From positions 1 through 45,898 of the forward strand of contig JAKQOH010000065.1 of the NCBI GenBank assembly GCA_029565415.1: a DNA stretch of 45,898 bases, written 5' to 3'. Below, in pieces: positions 8,296-18,287 of this stretch. The number at the start of each line of letters is the position of its first letter. Positions within the stretch are counted from its first letter, which is position 1. The position numbers and the translations under genes were made by a program. The DNA comes from Candidatus Rifleibacteriota bacterium. Its GTDB lineage: Bacteria > Riflebacteria > Ozemobacteria > Ozemobacterales > Ozemobacteraceae. The notes under the pieces are model-generated. The model made no database searches, was not told where the DNA came from, and saw only the letters and a program-made list of their open reading frames with translations.

Positions 8296-11200
8296 ATGTC
8301 GTCAGGTTTTCGCACACTCGATCAGGCCGAGTTGATGAATGAGCTGGAGCAGGCTGCCTTCCCGCAGCTTGCCGCCGTTCTGCGGGAGCGCGCGCCCGGG
8401 CATTGCATGCGGGTGACGGATCTGGAGCCGGTCCTCATGGGGCGGCTCGCCATGCGCCTTCGTGAAGCCGTGCCGACGTCGCGCGTGGCTGTGCTCGCCG
8501 GGCCTGAGACGTCCGGGATTCTGCCGGAACTTCTCGTTACCGGCACGAAGCTCGTCGAACTGCGCAATCCCGATGCGGACGGCGCTCAGCGGCCGCCTCT
8601 CCTGGTGTTCGTTCCCGGGGATGCGCGGGTTGCGGCGGAAGACTCGTTCGGCGTGGCGACGTTCGAAGAGATTCCGTTGGGGGATCTCTACCAGCAGATC
8701 AAGGAGCGGCTGCTTCGAGGTCTGCCGGAAGGATTCCGCAACGATCTTGCCGAGGGCCTTCGCCGGGTGGCGGCACCTCCGAAGCCGTGGCCGTATGCGG
8801 ATGACGTGGCGGTCGTACGGTATCTGCTCACGGCGAATGTCAACGGGGGCGATCGTGAAGCCTTCGGTGCGGCGCTCTACGAAATCGGTCTGGTTCCTGA
8901 CTTCGAACTGGTGAGCGATGCAGCGCGCGTGCCGCACCGGCTGCAGCGCAACCGAGAATGTCTCGAAAAACTGACCTGGGCATCGGGAACGGAGCGGGGG
9001 CGGGTTGCGGTGCTGGGGCTCAGCGATGCGGCATTCCGGAAGAGGCTTGGCGAGTTTCTTGCCGATACGGGCCTGGAAGAGCCACGGGAATGGACGAAGC
9101 GGATCGTCTTCGATCGGAAAAACTGGGGACTGGCCTTCGAGAAGTGGACGTTCGAGGATGGAGACAGGGAGCCTGACGCGATCCGGATTCACTCCGTCGT
9201 GACCGACCTTCCGGTTGTGGATGAAAGCATGTCCGGGGAGAAGCTCGAATCCCTTGTCGGCCAGCAGGTTCTGGCGCTTGGCCAGGCGGGCCTTCGGAAG
9301 TTCGGCGTGACGTTCCAGACGGACCCGCATCCCTCGAGGGTTCAGGGCTTGTCCAGGTTCATCGGGCAGATCATTTCGCAGGAGCGCGGGCCGATCGGGC
9401 TCGTTCGCTGTAAAAACGTCGGGCCGCGGGTTTCCCAGAAGATCACCCTCTCGTTCACACGATTGAAAGGCGTCGAATGGGAGGAGGGGTGGCATTTCGT
9501 CAGAATTCTCCCGCAGACCCAGGCTGGGGATCCGGTGCCGCTGGTTGACGAGGCCGGAAACCGCGTCGTTGTGCGGACCGGCGGCGACTCGGCCGGCGAA
9601 CAGCCCCCGAATGAAAGCGATCTTTTCTACGTCATTCCCGGGGATGAGGTCGAGATCGAGCCGAACCAGCGGGCGATTCCGCAGGTCGAGAGCCTGCAGC
9701 ACGCCCTGATCAAGAGTCGTTTCTCGGCGGTTTCCGACAAGCGGAGACAGGAACCGGTCGAGATTCGCTCTGTCGGGTGGACGGAGCGAAAGGCACGCGC
9801 GGCCGCGCATACGGCAGAGATCATCGAGGCGCGGCTCGGCAGGGAAGGGGCCGTCAGGATTCCTGTTCCCGGCTATTTGAAGCTGTTCGAGCACCGGATT
9901 CTCGATGCCCTGACGCCGGGCGCCTGGCGCCTGACCATCAATCAGGGGGTGCCGGGAGAATTGAGCTGTCAGCCGGTGCCTTGTCCGGACACCCGGGCGG
10001 GCGTCTTCATGAGCGCCCGGAAAGCGTATTTCGATGCGATCCTGGCGGGGGAGAAGCGGCTCGTGACCCAGGGAGCCGCGCTCGAAACGCTGCGTTCCCT
10101 CGTCGTGCCGTATGCGGAGGCGTATCTCGACCTGCTCAAGGAGTTCAAACGGCGTGCCGAGTCGGGGAACACCGAAGAGTCACAGGCGGCTCTCGGGGAT
10201 TTGCGAAGGTTTCTGGCGATCGACTCGGTTGCGATCACCCTGAGGGATCATCGAAAGAAGCCTCAGGAAGCGGTGCTTGTCGCGCCGACGCACCCGTTGA
10301 GGGCGCTTTGGCTCGTGGGATGGGCGGAACTGGGCAAGGTTTGGCTGCAGCGAGCCGCCGCAACCGATGCGGAGTTTCTCGGTCCGACACGGGACGCGAT
10401 CCTGCACGATTTGTCGCCGGTTGCGTTCCCGCCCGTTCTCTCGACGGATTCGGGGAGTATTCTGACGGCCGTCGAAAACCTCAATCACTTCTGGACGCTG
10501 TATGCGCCGCCCTTCGAAGACGACCCGCGGGGGCTCGTGGGAGAGATTTGCGCATCTTTGGGAATATCCGAACCGGTGCTGGGCGATGCGCATATCGACG
10601 GCGGGTATCTTGCCGCCAAAATGAAGCGGTACCTGTTGCAGCATCCGTACGTTCGAACGCTGGTGATCAACGTGTTTCACGCGGGGCGAGCAAAAATACT
10701 AGCCGATATGCTTCTCGCTCTCCAGTCTGCGCCGGAGTTTTCCGATATCCGCTATGATCTGCGGCTGTTCGTTCCTGATCCGGAGGTGGCCGGGGTCGGG
10801 GAATACCTGATCGAGCTTCTTTCGCCGTCATCGAGCATCACGGCCAGGGGGGCCGATGCGTTCTGCCGGCCAAGCGGCAGCCATTTGTATCCCAAACTCG
10901 CGCTTGCCTGCCTGCCCGATGCGGATTTCCGGGCGAGGCCGGAGCGGTTTTCTGCGCATGTGTCCTTGATGTTCGATGTTTTTCCGGCCGAACAGATCGG
11001 GGTGTGCCGGGCGGGAACAGGCGAGGGAGGCGCTCCCGTTCACGGGTTGGTCCAGGACTTCCAGGTGACCTACCGGGAAACGGATCGGTTCGTGAGCTGG
11101 CACAGGCAGCCCCGGCACGGGTGGGCCGTTCCCATCGAAGGGGCGGAGAACCTCTCGGATCTTTTGTCTCAGCTGTCGGAGATCATGTCGTCGGCTGCGG

Positions 11201-13818
11201 CGACCGTCGCCACCGGGCAAACCGGGTTCGATCTTCGCCCCGTGATCACCCTGTCACTGTCTTCGGAGTCGCGGACCCTTCTTCACCAGATCCATGAGAT
11301 CAGCGACTGGGTGATGACGCTCGACCGCAATCTGGGCATCGAGTTTTTCGATCACGGCGGGCGTGCCGGCCGACCCGAATATCTGATCGACCATTCCCCG
11401 GAAGGCACCTGCCCGACGGGGCATCGGTTGCTCATCACGTCTCGTTCGATGGAGGAAATGGAGGCGATCCTGAGGCCGGTTCTCTCGGAATACCGCCTTG
11501 CCGGGGACGGGTATCGGGCCGATGCGATTCTCGACCAGCTCCGCTCCCTTTCCGGGCGTCTCGTTCTCAAGCTCATATCCAGCCCCATCCAGCGGGCCGA
11601 GGCTCTCGGCCTTGCTCTTGCGCGGATGTTTCTGGAACATCAGGGAGTGTTCGAACAACAGGTCGTCGTGCCGTTGGATGCCCATCTCGACTTGTACCGG
11701 GCGATGAAGGCGAAGGCCGACGAGCTCGGAGATGAAGTCTCGTTGAAGCGAACGGATCTGGCCCTTTTCGATCTCGATCCATCGAAGCGGCTTCTGACGT
11801 GCCGGCTGGTTGAGGTGAAATGTTATTCGAACGTGGGTGAAGTTGCGGCATATTCGCAATTGAAATCGAAGATTGCCGAGCAGATACATCAGAGCAGGGA
11901 TGTTCTGTCGTATCACTTCGATCCCCGGCGGCTGGCGGTCGATCGAGCGGATCGTCTGTTGAAGACAAGATTTCTCGTGACGCTTCTCGAGTTTTATCTC
12001 GAACGGGCCGAACGATATCACATGATATCGCCTGCTGCTGCAGATGAGGCACGGTATTTCCTGCGAACGATGGAGGATGGATACAGGCTTGAATTCACGT
12101 GCAGCGCATTAATTTTCGACTTCGAGAAGGCCGGTGCAGGAACGAACGAGTGGGAAGACGGGATCGAATTCCATCGGATCGGCATCGATCTGATCAGGGA
12201 GCTTGTGCTGGCCTGTGGTGCGGAACGTGAGGATTCTGCTCACGAGGATGTGGGGAATGGCGATGGAACATCAGAAAAGAAGATCGATGCGAAGATTCAA
12301 CGGTTGCGGGATCGGACGCCCTCCGTTCCGACGCTGAAAGATGCGGCGTTTCTCTGCGGAAAGCGCGACCATACCGTCGATTGGGCGAATGTGCGAACAA
12401 CGGCAATGCCCGATGACGAGTCGCCCCGGAGCAGTATCATAACAAATAGTCATGAGTATAGTAGCAGCGAAGAAGAGTTCATGCCTCGAGAACAACGAAA
12501 AGCAGGCCAGGTGATCGGGAGTGAACAAACGCCTCCCACCCTGGGGGATGCGAAGCCAGAGAATGAAGAACTTCATGTTGTGCCGGATAAGCCGACCTTG
12601 CACGAGAACGGGACCCCTTCATACGACATTCTTCTTGGGTCTTCGACCGACTCGCCTCAATTCGGCTTGCTCGGGGACGTTGCTGCAAGAAAAGTGGCTC
12701 TCGATCTGAATCAGACGCATACGATCAGTCTTTTCGGCGTTCAGGGTGGGGGAAAGAGTTATACATTAGGGTCTATTGTCGAAATGGCGACCATGCCCAT
12801 CGCGAATATCAATGCCTTGCCTCAGCCGCTGGGCACCGTCATTTTCCACTACAGTCCCACGATGGAGTATCGGCCTGAGTTCGTTTCCATGACCTCGCCG
12901 AATAGAGATGATAAGCAGGCCGAAATCCTACGCTCGGTGTATGAGGCGAAACCTCAGGGCTTGTCGGATGTCGTGCTGCTCGTGCCTCCGGATAAAATCA
13001 AAGAGCGTCGGGCGGAGTTTCCCGAGATTGACGTTCAACCGCTTCAATTTGCTGCCGCGGAGCTTCAAACGGGGCACTGGCGCTTTTTGATGGGTGCGGT
13101 CGGAAATCAGGCCACCTATATTCGCCAGTTGAATATGATCATGCGATCGCTGCGGAACGATCTGACGCTCGAGAACCTCCGGCGTGCGGTTGAGAACTCG
13201 AGCATGCCTGACCATTTGAAAGACCTTGCCCGCATTCGACTCGAGCTGGCGTCAGCCTACATCAACGATCAGGCAAGGATTCAGGATATCCTGAAGCCCG
13301 GTCGTCTCGTCATCGTCGATCTCCGTGACGAGTTCATCGAAAAAGATGAAGCGCTTGGCCTGTTTGTGGTTCTCCTGCAACTGTTCGCCGATGCGAAATT
13401 TCAAGGAAGAACGTTCAACAAGCTTGTCGTGTTCGATGAGGCGCACAAGTATATCGAAAATCCCGATCTCGTTTCCGGCCTCGTCGAGGTGGTTCGCGAA
13501 ATGCGCCACAAAGGCACGAGCATTCTGGTTGCCAGCCAGGATCCGCCGTCCGTGCCTGTCTCTCTGATTGAACTATCGACACAGGTTATCCTCCATAAAT
13601 TCAACTCCCCAGCCTGGCTCAAGCATATTCAAAAAGCCAATGCGGCGCTGGGCGGCCTGACACCAGAACAGATGGCTCATTTGCGAGCAGGCGAAGCATT
13701 CGTCTGGTCGAGCAAGGCAATCGACGAGTCCTTCTGCCGGGGTACGGAGAAAGTTCGGATGCGCCCGCGCGTGAGCCTTCACGGAGGCGATACGAAAACC
13801 GCCGTGCGGAGGGGGTGA
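8296..13818 (+). CDS. mad8: MAD8-like large protein with nuclease-like motif and HerA/FtsK-like ATPase
   Basis: This protein of about 1840 residues is predicted to be the DNA-engaging motor of the system. The first 1100 residues are unrecognised. At about residues 1153-1175 TDLALFDLDP is followed by LVEVKCYS, a D...E-x-K pattern like PD-(D/E)xK nucleases. The C-terminal third is a HerA/FtsK/VirB4-type ATPase: Walker A FGVQGGGKSYTLGS near residue 1480 and Walker B KLVVFDEAHKYI near 1709, then a SILVASQDP sensor. A low-complexity linker rich in Ser/Glu lies just before the ATPase. I chose ATG 8296 because GGAAGGGA precedes it; an in-frame GTG at 8269 has no good ribosome-binding site. It is the last gene of the cassette and faces jetC tail to tail. 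The MAD8 assignment rests on order, size and ATPase type; the nuclease reading is inference. Confidence 0.7.
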   Translation: MSSGFRTLDQAELMNELEQAAFPQLAAVLRERAPGHCMRVTDLEPVLMGRLAMRLREAVPTSRVAVLAGPETSGILPELLVTGTKLVELRNPDADGAQRPPLLVFVPGDARVAAEDSFGVATFEEIPLGDLYQQIKERLLRGLPEGFRNDLAEGLRRVAAPPKPWPYADDVAVVRYLLTANVNGGDREAFGAALYEIGLVPDFELVSDAARVPHRLQRNRECLEKLTWASGTERGRVAVLGLSDAAFRKRLGEFLADTGLEEPREWTKRIVFDRKNWGLAFEKWTFEDGDREPDAIRIHSVVTDLPVVDESMSGEKLESLVGQQVLALGQAGLRKFGVTFQTDPHPSRVQGLSRFIGQIISQERGPIGLVRCKNVGPRVSQKITLSFTRLKGVEWEEGWHFVRILPQTQAGDPVPLVDEAGNRVVVRTGGDSAGEQPPNESDLFYVIPGDEVEIEPNQRAIPQVESLQHALIKSRFSAVSDKRRQEPVEIRSVGWTERKARAAAHTAEIIEARLGREGAVRIPVPGYLKLFEHRILDALTPGAWRLTINQGVPGELSCQPVPCPDTRAGVFMSARKAYFDAILAGEKRLVTQGAALETLRSLVVPYAEAYLDLLKEFKRRAESGNTEESQAALGDLRRFLAIDSVAITLRDHRKKPQEAVLVAPTHPLRALWLVGWAELGKVWLQRAAATDAEFLGPTRDAILHDLSPVAFPPVLSTDSGSILTAVENLNHFWTLYAPPFEDDPRGLVGEICASLGISEPVLGDAHIDGGYLAAKMKRYLLQHPYVRTLVINVFHAGRAKILADMLLALQSAPEFSDIRYDLRLFVPDPEVAGVGEYLIELLSPSSSITARGADAFCRPSGSHLYPKLALACLPDADFRARPERFSAHVSLMFDVFPAEQIGVCRAGTGEGGAPVHGLVQDFQVTYRETDRFVSWHRQPRHGWAVPIEGAENLSDLLSQLSEIMSSAAATVATGQTGFDLRPVITLSLSSESRTLLHQIHEISDWVMTLDRNLGIEFFDHGGRAGRPEYLIDHSPEGTCPTGHRLLITSRSMEEMEAILRPVLSEYRLAGDGYRADAILDQLRSLSGRLVLKLISSPIQRAEALGLALARMFLEHQGVFEQQVVVPLDAHLDLYRAMKAKADELGDEVSLKRTDLALFDLDPSKRLLTCRLVEVKCYSNVGEVAAYSQLKSKIAEQIHQSRDVLSYHFDPRRLAVDRADRLLKTRFLVTLLEFYLERAERYHMISPAAADEARYFLRTMEDGYRLEFTCSALIFDFEKAGAGTNEWEDGIEFHRIGIDLIRELVLACGAEREDSAHEDVGNGDGTSEKKIDAKIQRLRDRTPSVPTLKDAAFLCGKRDHTVDWANVRTTAMPDDESPRSSIITNSHEYSSSEEEFMPREQRKAGQVIGSEQTPPTLGDAKPENEELHVVPDKPTLHENGTPSYDILLGSSTDSPQFGLLGDVAARKVALDLNQTHTISLFGVQGGGKSYTLGSIVEMATMPIANINALPQPLGTVIFHYSPTMEYRPEFVSMTSPNRDDKQAEILRSVYEAKPQGLSDVVLLVPPDKIKERRAEFPEIDVQPLQFAAAELQTGHWRFLMGAVGNQATYIRQLNMIMRSLRNDLTLENLRRAVENSSMPDHLKDLARIRLELASAYINDQARIQDILKPGRLVIVDLRDEFIEKDEALGLFVVLLQLFADAKFQGRTFNKLVVFDEAHKYIENPDLVSGLVEVVREMRHKGTSILVASQDPPSVPVSLIELSTQVILHKFNSPAWLKHIQKANAALGGLTPEQMAHLRAGEAFVWSSKAIDESFCRGTEKVRMRPRVSLHGGDTKTAVRRG

Positions 13819-13847
13819 TTCCGTTCGGCCGTCCGGCGCAACCGGTG

Positions 13848-16800
13848 TCAGAACAGAACCGGCTGGCGGAATGGGGCGAGGCGGGCGGTTTCGAGCGAGA
13901 GGATTTTCTGCTCGGTCGTCATCACTTCGCGGCCGTCGAGATTGCGGCGCAGCACCATGCTGAAGAGGCGCGGGAAATGCTGGAGGATGGCAGACTCTTT
14001 CAGTGCCGTGAAGCAGATCATCTGCGTGTCGGTGTGACGAGCGAGCGTGAACATCCCGTCCAGCATGAAATCCGCCGACATGCGGCCAAATGGATTGTCG
14101 GCCAGAAGCACCTTCGTCGACCGGCCCGAACCGGTTTTCTTCACCCTTATATATGTCAGTAACGATATATACAAAGCAAAATAGCAGATATACTTCTCGC
14201 CGCCCGAAAAACTCGGTAATTCCTCCCAGGCGGCCATGCGAGGCTTGCCGGGGGGGTGTGCCGGCTTGCGGACACGGATCCGGGCCTTGCCGAGATCGCA
14301 GGCGGCATCCAGCAGGCGTGCGGGGTGCACGCGTTTCTCGATTTCGATGCGCAACTGTTTCGGCTCGAATTCGGTGCTTCCGAGCTCTTTCACAAGGCGG
14401 TCGACATACTCCAACATCCGGTTTTCCCGCCGCTCGGCGTCGGCCTCGTCGATCTGGATCTCGACCATCCTCACCGATTTGCCGCCGATGTCGATCTTCG
14501 AACGGCTGTCGATCTGGCGCAGCTCTTCGAGGAGCCTCGAGACATAGGTCGCACAGGTTCGCGTCAGTTCCGCCTGGTCCTTCTTTGCGTTCATGCACTG
14601 CAGTTCCATGTCCTGGTGCAGGGTTTCGATGATGGTAAAACACTTTCCGAATACGCCGCGAACCGTCTCGGGTTCGAAGGGGTCCCGAACTGCCTCCATC
14701 GTCGTGAAGAAGTTCTTCAGCGCCAAAACCGTGGAATTGCTGAACGTTTTCTGCAGGATCTGCCGTTGCTTCTCGAGCGCTTCGCGTTTCTCTTCGCCCT
14801 CCCGCAGTGCCTTCCGACAGGCCTCGAACTGAAGTTTCAGATGCGCAGGAAGATCGGGTGCGGGAATATCATCTTCGGTGATTCCTCCGGTCGTGATCAG
14901 TTCAGGTTCCTTTCCGAATCCATACGGTTGCGGTTGATTATTCAGGAACGCTTCGATCTGGACGCGGGCCTCATGCAGAAGGGATAGATGGTCGTTCACG
15001 ATGGAAAGACGATTCGTCAGCTCGTCGTGTTTTGCATCAATGGCCTGTCTGCGAAGCTTCATCTCGCTATCAACCATGTCGAAATCCGCGCTGAAGAGCG
15101 CAAGAGGTGGCCGGGTATACCGGTTTTCGAAACTCAGGCGGGCTTCGTTGAAGGCACCCTGCAATTGATCGATCTGGCTCTTTGTCTTGGCGAGCGTCTT
15201 GTTTCGCTGGGCCATCTCTTTGGTCCGTGTCTTGATCTGCTCTTTCCATGCCGATAGCTGGAGCGTATCGGCAGGGGAAGCGGAGCGTGCCTCTGTTTCG
15301 GGGATTTCCGTCCGCTCGAGCTGTTTCAGGAGAGTTTGGGTGATCCCTTCCTGTTGGCTGATTCTCGATAGTACGTCTTCACGTTTCCGATCGAAGCCGG
15401 CCAGGGTATCTTTCAGCCGTGTCTGAATCGCTTCCAGCTCCGGAATCGAGAGTGTCTCGGGCCAGCGTTCGGTCCAGGGTTCCGGGATACGTATCGCACC
15501 GCGTTTGGTTTGAAGCACGTTGATCGCGTCACCCCGCTCACGGGCAATATGTTTCAGACGATCGATCTCAACGCTCGCGGAAGCGATGAGAGCATCTGTC
15601 CGCCGAATCGAGGCTTCCACATCATTCCGCTCCAGTTCGGTATTGCGGGCCTTGCCGGAACATTCCTCAATGCGCCCGGCAAGCTCCAGGCAACGAGAGA
15701 GGCGCCGCTTGTGGTCACTCAGGGTTAATCGTTGAGACTCGATGACCTTGCCGGACTCTGCCAGGGATGCTACCCGGTTCCGCCACGCAACACGGTTGTC
15801 GTTCAGTCCGGCCTGTTGTTTTTCAAGATTTCGGAGCTGTGACGCGTATGCCTTCTCGGCTGCAGTCATGCTTCGCTCGCTGTCGGGCAGATACGCTGCC
15901 GTGAATTCGTGCAGCTTTCTCCTGAGCTCCAGCAGATCGTCGACGGCGTGTTCGAGCGATGCAGCATCCTCGTTCGCGATAGCGAAGCGCCGTTCGAGAT
16001 CGGCTGCGTAGACGGCACGGCGTTCGGGCAGGATGAACAGTTCCCGGTCGGTATGTTCGAGAATCGCCGCACCCTCGTGGATATTCGAGAGTTCACCGGC
16101 ATTCGTCGGAACGCTCTCCTGAAGATGCTCCCGGAAGATCAGAGGCACACCGGCCCGTATGGGAACATCAGGGAGGGGCAGCAACGCTGGATTCGTCAGA
16201 TCGGCCACGTTGACGACAAGGCCGTAGGGCAGCAAGGGAGAGCCGGCCAGGGCGCGACGCCGGCTTTCCTCATCCTCGAGGCCTGCGAGATACTCGCCGC
16301 CGGAAAGCACTTTCACCCCGTGGTTTCTGAGGGCGTCTCTCAGGCGCTCGATGTCGCCATTGATCGGAAACCAGTCCCTGTCACGCAGGAGAGCACCCTG
16401 TTCCCGGAGCGACAGCGCCTCGATCTGTGCATGCCGTCGTGCCTGGGTGCGTTCGAGAAGCAGGTGCTCGATACGCGCTGCTGTTTCAGGGGCCCAGGGA
16501 TCCGTTGAAATTCCGGCATCCGTGCTGCGCCCGGCGGGATTCCTTGCCGGGTCGGCAGCCCTGGAGTCGACCCGAAAGAGGCGGAGATGTGTTTGCATGG
16601 TCGTGCGATGTTCTTCAAATACGGCACGTTTTTGGCGGAGGTCTGCACCCTTGTCGCTCAGAATTTTCTCTTCGCCATGCAGTCGTTTCTCTTCGGCTTC
16701 CATTGCCGGTTGCTCTTCGTCGAGCCGTTTCAGATCGATTTCAAGCTGTCTCTGGCGTTCGGCGAGGGCAGCGTCTTCCGTTTCCACACGCCGAAGGGCC

Positions 16801-18287
16801 GTTGCCGGTTCGAGGCGATCTTCGAGGGAGAACGGTTCGAGCAGGCTCTTTTGCTCGCTTTCCAGGCTCTTTCGTTCACCGACAAATTCTCCCAGAGTTC
16901 GAACCAGTTCGGAATGCCTCCCTTGGAGACTCGAACGTTCTTTCTCTCCGGAGGTGCGCTGGCGTTCCGATTCTGCCATCTGCGTTCGACTCGATTCCAG
17001 CGTGGCCTGGTGGGACGCCGTCTCGGCACGATACATCTCAGAAAGTGTATATTCACAACGATATAATTGCTGGAGATGATCGTTTTGTCCTGCTCCCGCA
17101 TCGATCTCGTCCAGTTCGTGCCGTGCGGCGCCGATCGCGGCACGAGAGTGATCGAGCTGACGGACGATGTCGGCTGCTTCGGAGATGCGCAGGAAGCGGC
17201 CTGTGCGGTCCAATTCCTCCCGATCGGCGTTCACAAGGGCATTCAAGCGCTCTTCTTCGAACTTCAGGCTGGTGATGCTCAAATTCTTGCGATACAGCTC
17301 GAACGATTCACGCTGGTATTCGAGCTCGAGGGAGTCTGCTGCGTTCCGATCCAGGCGTTCCGTGATGCTTTTTCGTTCCAGCTCTTCGGCTTTCTCACGC
17401 TCCGTCGTTCGTTGACGAAGTCGATCCAGTCCTGCAAGGCGGCGCCCGATTTCCTCCCGGGTGCCGGCATGATCGTCGACGACGGCGATGTACCCGTCCG
17501 CAAAACGACGGAACTCTTCCATCTCCCGCAGCGTGCGGGTCCATTCCGGAATGCGCTTGAGAACATTGAAATGCAGGGCGAACGACTCGCTCAGCCGCCG
17601 GCGGTTCATTGCCTCGTCGTTCGTCAGCACATCTTCGATATTGGGTATCAGCAGCGTTTCCAGACATTCTCTGGAAGTGCGGCATTGTTTGAAAAATTCT
17701 TCGATTCCGCCTTCCGTAAGGTTGATGCGTTTGATGGCTTCCCATTCCGCCGGGAAAATGCCGAACTCTTCGAGATACCTGCCATAGGCGGATTTCTCGT
17801 CGCTTTCGAAGAGGCGAAGCCGGCTATCAGAGCGGCTCTTGAGCAACCGACGCAGTTCCGGGAAGGAGACGGGGCGGCGTGCATCGTCGACGAGACGGAT
17901 CGTGTCGATGCGAAGTGAATCGTCTTCTTTGTATTCGCGTGCGTATGCAAACCATTTGCAGCCGTCATCCTGATCCTGGGTGCGCGTTGCGCAGAGTCCT
18001 GTCAGCAGATACTTCCGCTCGGCTGAGTCCAGGAGCCACTCGACGAGGATGTGGGAGGAACGGGCGGGCTGGCCTTCGAAAAGCGAGTCGAACTTGCGCT
18101 CACGGCCGAGATCCGTGCGGGGCAGCACCGCCTGGAGGATAAGCTGGAGGAGAACGGTTTTCCCGCCCCCGTTCATCAGATTGAAAAGGCTGTTTTCCCC
18201 GGCAAGATCGAACAGATCGTCGGTAAACATCTTGGTCGCATGATCGTAGCGCACGTTGACAAGGCGCAGACGTGAAATCAGCGGCAT
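13848..18287 (-). CDS. jetC: Wadjet SMC-like ATPase JetC
   Basis: A 1479-residue MukB-like SMC protein. The head motifs are split as expected: Walker A LFNLMNGGGKTVLL at residues 35-48, the ABC signature SFSGGEKYICYF near residue 1357, and Walker B VLLADNPFGRMSAD after it. Between them lie about 1200 residues with long Glu/Arg/Gln-rich coiled coils and a probable hinge region. JetC dimers with JetA and JetB extrude DNA loops and present circular plasmids to the JetD nuclease (established for Wadjet). The frame stays open 90 codons upstream, but MPLISRLRLVNVRYD at 18287 is the natural N-terminus and overlaps the jetB stop by 10 nt. It is the last gene of the operon. No frameshift or missing motif is seen, so it looks functional. 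Confidence 0.93.
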   Translation of the reverse strand: MPLISRLRLVNVRYDHATKMFTDDLFDLAGENSLFNLMNGGGKTVLLQLILQAVLPRTDLGRERKFDSLFEGQPARSSHILVEWLLDSAERKYLLTGLCATRTQDQDDGCKWFAYAREYKEDDSLRIDTIRLVDDARRPVSFPELRRLLKSRSDSRLRLFESDEKSAYGRYLEEFGIFPAEWEAIKRINLTEGGIEEFFKQCRTSRECLETLLIPNIEDVLTNDEAMNRRRLSESFALHFNVLKRIPEWTRTLREMEEFRRFADGYIAVVDDHAGTREEIGRRLAGLDRLRQRTTEREKAEELERKSITERLDRNAADSLELEYQRESFELYRKNLSITSLKFEEERLNALVNADREELDRTGRFLRISEAADIVRQLDHSRAAIGAARHELDEIDAGAGQNDHLQQLYRCEYTLSEMYRAETASHQATLESSRTQMAESERQRTSGEKERSSLQGRHSELVRTLGEFVGERKSLESEQKSLLEPFSLEDRLEPATALRRVETEDAALAERQRQLEIDLKRLDEEQPAMEAEEKRLHGEEKILSDKGADLRQKRAVFEEHRTTMQTHLRLFRVDSRAADPARNPAGRSTDAGISTDPWAPETAARIEHLLLERTQARRHAQIEALSLREQGALLRDRDWFPINGDIERLRDALRNHGVKVLSGGEYLAGLEDEESRRRALAGSPLLPYGLVVNVADLTNPALLPLPDVPIRAGVPLIFREHLQESVPTNAGELSNIHEGAAILEHTDRELFILPERRAVYAADLERRFAIANEDAASLEHAVDDLLELRRKLHEFTAAYLPDSERSMTAAEKAYASQLRNLEKQQAGLNDNRVAWRNRVASLAESGKVIESQRLTLSDHKRRLSRCLELAGRIEECSGKARNTELERNDVEASIRRTDALIASASVEIDRLKHIARERGDAINVLQTKRGAIRIPEPWTERWPETLSIPELEAIQTRLKDTLAGFDRKREDVLSRISQQEGITQTLLKQLERTEIPETEARSASPADTLQLSAWKEQIKTRTKEMAQRNKTLAKTKSQIDQLQGAFNEARLSFENRYTRPPLALFSADFDMVDSEMKLRRQAIDAKHDELTNRLSIVNDHLSLLHEARVQIEAFLNNQPQPYGFGKEPELITTGGITEDDIPAPDLPAHLKLQFEACRKALREGEEKREALEKQRQILQKTFSNSTVLALKNFFTTMEAVRDPFEPETVRGVFGKCFTIIETLHQDMELQCMNAKKDQAELTRTCATYVSRLLEELRQIDSRSKIDIGGKSVRMVEIQIDEADAERRENRMLEYVDRLVKELGSTEFEPKQLRIEIEKRVHPARLLDAACDLGKARIRVRKPAHPPGKPRMAAWEELPSFSGGEKYICYFALYISLLTYIRVKKTGSGRSTKVLLADNPFGRMSADFMLDGMFTLARHTDTQMICFTALKESAILQHFPRLFSMVLRRNLDGREVMTTEQKILSLETARLAPFRQPVLF

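Noticed and set aside
2498..13818. BREX type 2 / Pgl system
   Set aside because: The kinase resembles PglW in plan, but no PglX methyltransferase, PglY or PglZ phosphatase is present, and the order fits MADS better.
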